Of a stretch of 64,000 nt of DNA, positions 60,001-64,000 are shown one piece after another. The notes under the pieces were generated by a model. It had not been told where the DNA came from and did not search any database. It worked only from the letters and a program-made list of their open reading frames with translations. A program made the translations under genes and the position numbers. Within the stretch, counting starts at the first letter, position 1. Each line of letters opens with the position of its first letter. Origin of the DNA: CATOSD01 sp965203135 (lineage in GTDB: Bacteria > Chloroflexota > Dehalococcoidia > Lucifugimonadales > CATOSD01); assembly GCA_965203135.1 (NCBI GenBank), contig CBDBBO010000001.1:558001-622000 (forward strand), in the 5' to 3' direction.

Positions 60001-61363
60001 GGGCGCGCCGCGGGACTTCACCGCGCTCGCCGTCAACCGGTCGCAGGTCAACCTGTCCTGGAGCGAGCCCGAGGCCGTCTCCGGCGTGAGACTCACCGGC
60101 TACCACCTGGAGTTCTCCACGGACGGCAACACCTGGAATCGGCTGCCCGCCGCCATGTCCGTGCTCTCCACCACGACTACGCGCCACGAGCACGTCGACG
60201 CCGCGCTGTCTGCGGGGGCCATACGACAGTACCGTGTGCGGGCTGTGGGCCAAGACTCCAACAACGCCGTCTTCGAGAGCGGCTGGGTGTTCGCGAGCGC
60301 AGCCACCGAGGAGGTGGGCGCGCCGCGGAACCTGACCGCCGCGCGAGACGGAATCGGCCGCATCGACCTCACCTGGGACGAGCCGGCGTTCGGCACCTCG
60401 ACGATCACCGGCTACCGCATCGACTACACGCTGGGTTCCTCCGACGCATGGCAGACGCTGGGGCACGGCTACCAGACCAGCCCCAGGCGGCACGAGCACA
60501 CCGGCCTGAGTCCGGGGCAGGAGTACTGCTACCGGGTGGCGGCGGTCTACGCCGGGGGCACCGGTCCCTTCGCCGAGCGGGACTGCGCGACGACCGAGGG
60601 CGCGCCGACGGACCTGCCGGGCAAGCCGGAGAACCTGCGCATCGCCCGGCTGGGCAGCAACTACGTGACGCTGCAATGGGACGCGCCCAGCGTCGGCGGC
60701 GCGGTCGAATACTACGAATGGCGGTCCAACGTCCACGGCCCGGCGGAGGTGTCGGCCGCCAGCGTGACGGTCCGCGGCCTTGCGCCCGGCTCGTCTTACG
60801 ACTTCCAGGTGCGGGCCGGGAACGGCTACGGACCGGGCGGCTGGTCTCGGCACATCCTCGTGACACTGAACCGGGCCAGCTCGGTGGTCGTGGTCAAGGC
60901 GTCCCCTGAGGAGCTCGAAGTGAAAAAGGGCGGTTCGGGCAGCTTCAACGTCAGGCTGAACCGGTCTCCGCAGTGGCCCCTGGCGCTGTACACCCATTCT
61001 ATCGGCCCGGAGTGCCTGACCGACCAGTTGGCGTACCAGCAGGGCAAGATTATGCTGCCTGACAACCTGCGACCCGGCAAGGAGTTCTGGGAAGACGGCT
61101 GGTGGGGTCCGCCGGACGACCGGTGGGCGCAGTCGTGGCGCAAGGGGCTGGACATCCGGATAGACGCCTCCGGGTGCCGGGGCGGAGAGACCACGGTGGT
61201 CGAATACTCACTCTACACCGTTCCGTTCAGCTACCTGGAGGGGCAGCCGATGTGGGAAGAGTTGGGGCTGAACGAGGAGGAGTGGCGGGAGAAGTGGGGC
61301 GTCGACCCGCTCGACGGGATCAGCGGTCCCAGCGTGAAGGTGACGGTGGTGGACGGCGACTAA
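57044..61363 (+). CDS. Large secreted fibronectin type III protein
   Basis: The product of about 1,439 residues has a signal peptide (RRALLTALAVGLLAAFLAPP...AHAQ). A DUF11/CARDB-like beta-rich region follows, in which WTVGPLGPGEE recurs as WTIGELRQPGY. Then come six FN3-like units starting near nt 59120, 59368, 59671, 60003, 60320 and 60620 (GAPRNFSATV, GVPKSFAASG, GAPRDFTALA, GAPRNLTAAR, GKPENLRIAR). There is a C-terminal beta domain but no sortase motif or membrane anchor. It is probably a surface or matrix adhesin or glycan-binding protein. The start could be ATG at 57044 or GTG at 57080; neither has a good ribosome-binding site. Confidence 0.82.
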   Translation: MPGHNDITSHCAVSPASIRRALLTALAVGLLAAFLAPPPPAHAQQVDESYVDLSVVQSEASVYTARNNGTATAYGVTVDFEFADQRFVDNNVPGDFNLNGGTACSGNILGTKCLSGVWTVGPLGPGEEASFTGANRVATGVPTGVRRIVPTRAVIKNTVPVEEERFKGDNDVVEWMLASSSAPRIMYASYWLEASVDDPLPDAGETVSFTFKVNSLGGAQGSVRDVKVRLKLDDGMGAPTATPPSGTTFAAVTDLTRTWDWDFDLPANVLSRTLEVSTTLDSQLPAGVALSDICLTAEMTAAGPNNLSERPTSVEICLREDPVTLFHTGETDLFDLFPCVGVTTYPCSSTDTLELVVNGREAAEAAGVRKVGARFEAIMGPGDVIIQVKDPDGRGQGVWRSGSKENSDANDAGIIPGVPAYARLPSLTYNQYTFAISDSTTGGKPGNVRILTANNTGFLILDIDNQASSGPFSVGTSVTSIPLLFEFGNLGIYKMDITLGATHRTSSAVYSDTSTYTFHVGPIAELSVHDGGSNAEVAADQRAFTIVAASNGPDDAPAVQATVTGLNAGDYVSHSATAGSFNSTTGVWTIGELRQPGYYQDIYGRDGEVLTIVTSAAVDTEITAAISNHQDYEVCIDSSGEDVVLSSPSSTACTAEDATNTWHTAKYFDYISDNSTTTIRAKAGTGAGLPSSLSVDLQGAIAFLSWQPVESVYGRGVSHYEVQRSAGAGQTMSTTTKGTIYVDPEGGSGNPAYRVRAVNDRGQKGPWSQSSGQRPGAPRNFSATVTSNTRIDLSWGAPDSADGVTVSGYDVEYLADGAAWTSLAAEQGALTYAHTGLTLSPGDVRQYRARTVGTVGGVKTKSDWTATSATVPGPATPGVPKSFAASGSSDTQAALSWGAPDAVAGVTVTGYELDFSKDGGNTWNWLPAGQTRTVLSATTLSHPHTDNTLAADAVRQYRLRAVGSVGGVTVRSGYTYAVATRDYPTPGAPRDFTALAVNRSQVNLSWSEPEAVSGVRLTGYHLEFSTDGNTWNRLPAAMSVLSTTTTRHEHVDAALSAGAIRQYRVRAVGQDSNNAVFESGWVFASAATEEVGAPRNLTAARDGIGRIDLTWDEPAFGTSTITGYRIDYTLGSSDAWQTLGHGYQTSPRRHEHTGLSPGQEYCYRVAAVYAGGTGPFAERDCATTEGAPTDLPGKPENLRIARLGSNYVTLQWDAPSVGGAVEYYEWRSNVHGPAEVSAASVTVRGLAPGSSYDFQVRAGNGYGPGGWSRHILVTLNRASSVVVVKASPEELEVKKGGSGSFNVRLNRSPQWPLALYTHSIGPECLTDQLAYQQGKIMLPDNLRPGKEFWEDGWWGPPDDRWAQSWRKGLDIRIDASGCRGGETTVVEYSLYTVPFSYLEGQPMWEELGLNEEEWREKWGVDPLDGISGPSVKVTVVDGD
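57150..57163 (+). repeat. Run of 14 consecutive C in the signal-peptide codons
   Basis: The tract (GCC CCC CCC CCC CCC) encodes APPPP just before the signal-peptidase site. As written it is in frame. Tracts this long mutate by slippage, and a change of one or two C would put most of the protein out of frame, the classic phase-variation design. Confidence 0.8.
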
Positions 61364-61586
61364 CCACTAACCACTAGCCACTCGTCTGGCGTTAAGCTCT
61401 CTCAACGCATACAATTGTTGTGCGGCCGCGCGGGAAACGGGCGGCCTGTACTACGTCGAGGGCGACCCACGCCGCAACGTGTCCCCGGACTGCTACTTTC
61501 GGCCACAGCCCTAGCCAAAACCACCTGTCTTGGGATAGAATTTCCTTCTGACGTGCAGCGCCCGGCCCGCGGGACGCGCCGCCAGC

Positions 61587-63035
61587 ATGGAGGGGCTAGC
61601 CATTAACGCTGCCGAAGACGCCGGCGTCCGGGGCCTCGGCCCAGCCGGCGTCCCACTGACCTACGAAGAGGCGCTGGGGCTGGTGATGGGCCTCGCCGAC
61701 TTCGAGCGCTCCAAGACCAGGCCCGGCCACTCGGGCTTCCACCTGGAGCGGATGCGACTGCTCATGGAGCGGCTCGGCAACGCTCACTTCACCACGCCCA
61801 CCGTGCACGTCGCCGGCACCAAGGGCAAAGGCAGCACGTCCGCCATGGTGACGTCGATACTCGCGGCGCAGGGCCACAAGGTCGGCCTGTTCACGTCGCC
61901 GCACCTGCACCGCGCCACCGAGCGTATCCGCGTCGGCATGACTCCCATAAGCGAGGAGGACTTCGCCTCCGTCGTGGCCGAAATATGGCCGGCCGTGCTC
62001 AGCCTCGACGAGGATGGGCCTTACGGCCCTGCGACGACGTTCGAGGCGCTGACGGCGATGGCGTTCGTCCACTTCGCGGGCATCGGCGCCCACTTCCAGG
62101 TGATGGAGGTCGGGCTGGGCGGCAGGCTGGACTCCACCAACATCGTGCGGCCGGAGGTGTGCGCGATAACGTCCATCAGCCTGGACCACGTGGCCACGCT
62201 GGGGGACACGGTGGAGAAGATCGCCTTCGAGAAGGCGGGCATCATAAAGCCCGGCGTGCCGGTGGTCGCCGCCCCCAACAGCGACGCGGCCATGGGGGTG
62301 ATCGCGCGCATCGCCGAGGAGCGCGGCGCGCCGCTGGTGCGCGTCGAGCGCGAGTTGTCGGTTTCCAAGCTGGATTCCGACCTGTCGGGACAGTCTTTCG
62401 TGGTCGAGGGACTGCGCGGCGTCTACCGGCTTCGCACTCCCCTGCTGGGCGACCACCAGCTTGCCAACGCCGCGACCGCCATAGCGGCCATAGAGTCCCT
62501 GCCCGACCGCTACGCGGTATCCGCGGAGAGCATCGTCGGCGGGATAGCGGACGTCCGCTGGTCCGCTCGGCTGGAGGTGCTGTCCACGAACGGCCGCACC
62601 CTGGTGGTGGACGGCGCCCACAATCCCCACTCCATGGGCCGGCTGGTGGAGGCCGTTCGAGAGAACTTCCGGTTCAATCGTGTTATCCTGATATTTGGAT
62701 CGCTGGGCGGACACAGCGCCGAGGGCATGGCGGACGCCATCGCGGCGCTCTCGCCGGTGGTCGTGGCGGTGCGCTCGCGCCATCCCAGGTCCGCCGCATC
62801 CGGGGGCATTGCCGAACTGTTCGAGTCCAGAGGCGTGACGGTCGCGCACCGGACGGAGGACGTGGGCGAGGGGACGCGCCGCGCCTTGGAGATGGCCGGC
62901 GACGGCGACTTGGTGCTGGGCACCGGCTCGCTGACGGTGGCCGCTGAGATCATCGAGCATGTGAGAGGAATACCCCCCGAGCTGTACCCGACAATCAAGC
63001 TGCCCCCGTCCAGGGGCGCGCAGGACACGGTGTGA
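61587..63035 (+). CDS. folC: Folylpolyglutamate/dihydrofolate synthase
   Basis: The 482 residues include the ATP-binding loop VAGTKGKGSTSAMV, SPHLHRATERIRV and VMEVGLGGRLDSTN, then ISLDHVATLGDTVEKIAFEK and VVDGAHNPHSMGRLVEAV. The enzyme adds glutamate to tetrahydrofolates or makes dihydrofolate. The C-terminus has about 15 extra residues. The start ATG is the first before the conserved part; no strong ribosome-binding site is seen. A TAGAAT box near 61537 may be its -10. Confidence 0.92.
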   Translation: MEGLAINAAEDAGVRGLGPAGVPLTYEEALGLVMGLADFERSKTRPGHSGFHLERMRLLMERLGNAHFTTPTVHVAGTKGKGSTSAMVTSILAAQGHKVGLFTSPHLHRATERIRVGMTPISEEDFASVVAEIWPAVLSLDEDGPYGPATTFEALTAMAFVHFAGIGAHFQVMEVGLGGRLDSTNIVRPEVCAITSISLDHVATLGDTVEKIAFEKAGIIKPGVPVVAAPNSDAAMGVIARIAEERGAPLVRVERELSVSKLDSDLSGQSFVVEGLRGVYRLRTPLLGDHQLANAATAIAAIESLPDRYAVSAESIVGGIADVRWSARLEVLSTNGRTLVVDGAHNPHSMGRLVEAVRENFRFNRVILIFGSLGGHSAEGMADAIAALSPVVVAVRSRHPRSAASGGIAELFESRGVTVAHRTEDVGEGTRRALEMAGDGDLVLGTGSLTVAAEIIEHVRGIPPELYPTIKLPPSRGAQDTV

Positions 63036-63040
63036 ACGAC

Positions 63041-64000
63041 ATGAACGAACACAGACGGCGAGTGGTGGTTACCGGCATGGGGGCGATAACGCCCCTCGGC
63101 ACGACGATCGACGAGTACTGGGGCAACCTGGTGGCCGGCAAGTCCGGCATCGCCCCGGGCGTGATGTGCGACTACAGCGACTACCCGTGCCGGATAGCGG
63201 GCGAGGTGCCGGAGTTCGACGCCGCGGACTTCATGGATCGCAGGGAGTCGCGGCGAATCGCGCGCTTTTCGCAGATGGCGGTGGCCGCGGCGGGCCTAGC
63301 TATCGAGCACGGCGGGCTGGACCTGTCCAGGGAGGACCCGGAGCGGTTGGGCGTGGTGATGGGCAACGGCAACGGCGGCTTTCCGGTGACGGAGGAGAAC
63401 GCCCGCATCATGATGCAGCGCGGCGGCATGCGGGTGAGTCCGTTCTTCATTCCCATGATCCTGCCGAACATGGCGGCGGCCAACGTGAGCCGGCTGTACG
63501 GACTTAAGGGCTACACCTCGACGGTGATCACGGCGTGCGCCGCGGGTAACCAGGCCATCGGCGAGGCGGCGGAGGCGGTGCGCAGGGGCGCGGCGGACGT
63601 GATACTGGGCGGCGGCTGCGAGGCGGGCATATGCCAGCTCGCGCTGGGCGGCTTCAACGTCATCAAGGCGCTGACGCGCAGCAACGACGAGCCGGAGAAG
63701 GCGAGCCGTCCGTTCGACGCCAAGCGCGACGGCTTCGTACCCGCCGAGGCGGCGGCGGTGCTGGTGATAGAGAGCCTGGAGCACGCCATCGACCGGGGTG
63801 CGAACATACTGGCGGAGGTCGCGGGCTACGGCGTGTCCTCCGACGCATTCCACGCGGTGCAGCCGGACGAGGACGGCGCCGGGGCCGCGCGGGCGATGCG
63901 CTGGGCGCTGGAGAACGCGGGCGTCGGCATCGACGAGGTGGATTACATCAACGCGCACGGCACGTCCACGCCCAAGAACGACCACGTGGAGACGCTGGCG
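63041..64000 (+). CDS. fabF: 3-oxoacyl-ACP synthase II (KAS II), C-terminus beyond window
   Basis: The visible 320 codons carry RRVVVTGMGAITPLGTTIDE, the nucleophile Cys in VITACAAGNQAIGEAAE and the first active-site His in YINAHGTSTPKND. These match FabF-type ketosynthases that extend acyl-ACP with malonyl-ACP. The second His and C-terminus are outside. It starts 5 bases after the folC stop, so the two are in one operon. A secondary-metabolite ketosynthase of the same family cannot be excluded. Confidence 0.9.
   Translation, partial: MNEHRRRVVVTGMGAITPLGTTIDEYWGNLVAGKSGIAPGVMCDYSDYPCRIAGEVPEFDAADFMDRRESRRIARFSQMAVAAAGLAIEHGGLDLSREDPERLGVVMGNGNGGFPVTEENARIMMQRGGMRVSPFFIPMILPNMAAANVSRLYGLKGYTSTVITACAAGNQAIGEAAEAVRRGAADVILGGGCEAGICQLALGGFNVIKALTRSNDEPEKASRPFDAKRDGFVPAEAAAVLVIESLEHAIDRGANILAEVAGYGVSSDAFHAVQPDEDGAGAARAMRWALENAGVGIDEVDYINAHGTSTPKNDHVETLA

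Overview
The window is high-GC, densely packed bacterial DNA. I read it as a Chloroflexota genome, probably a Dehalococcoidia/SAR202-type lineage. The basis is gene content: many small catabolic enzymes (phosphotriesterase-like, amidohydrolase, FAH, VOC and RidA families), an EF-P with an unusual loop, and recurrent intergenic palindromes. This placement is inference, because no rRNA or other marker gene is present. I recognised no tRNA, rRNA or CRISPR array.

Layout. Bases 1-280 are the start of ilvE. Bases 950-8150 are an AT-richer accessory island: a BcgI-like restriction-modification operon whose specificity gene is split by a 931-bp IS5-family element, then a two-gene GHKL-ATPase/STAS-like module, then a PaREP1/HEPN-like gene. 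Bases 8-25 kb are mainly chromosomal metabolism: an oxidoreductase, a serine hydrolase, a squalene/phytoene synthase, a peptidase, an amidohydrolase, an acyltransferase, a PhoB/PhoR-type two-component pair, uppP, a phosphotriesterase-like gene, an FAH hydrolase and a Xer recombinase. Two families of short palindromic repeats punctuate this part.

Bases 25.4-28.4 kb hold a candidate small RNA and a XamI-type restriction-modification pair whose nuclease gene has an in-frame amber codon. Bases 28.5-40.1 kb are housekeeping: aroQ-pepP-efp-xseA-xseB, a phosphatase, a second phosphotriesterase-like gene, ridA, speD-speE and a UvrD/PcrA helicase. Bases 40.1-44.3 kb are a low-GC insertion zone. It is bounded by a degenerate tandem duplication of the helicase 3' end and the GPP34 gene 5' end, and it carries a DUF3800 gene with a structured leader plus three unrecognised ORFs.

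Bases 44.6-52 kb are mixed enzymes: GNAT, epimerase, ThDP enzyme, Uma2, PLD nuclease, NHL propeller and NUDIX. They are followed by a HigBA toxin-antitoxin pair, a membrane protein, a one-domain voltage-gated channel with a TLDDW filter, an OLD-like ATPase with an altered TOPRIM motif, and a 1.4-kb-residue secreted fibronectin-III protein with 14 consecutive C in its signal-peptide codons. The window closes with folC and the start of a fabF-like gene.

The most notable points are these: precise IS excision would restore the specificity gene; a single AAG-to-TAG-type change splits the XamI gene; the helicase/GPP34 duplication scar; the poly-C tract; the Ca-type channel filter; the ATPase/STAS module; and intergenic repeats that all point the same way whatever the gene direction.
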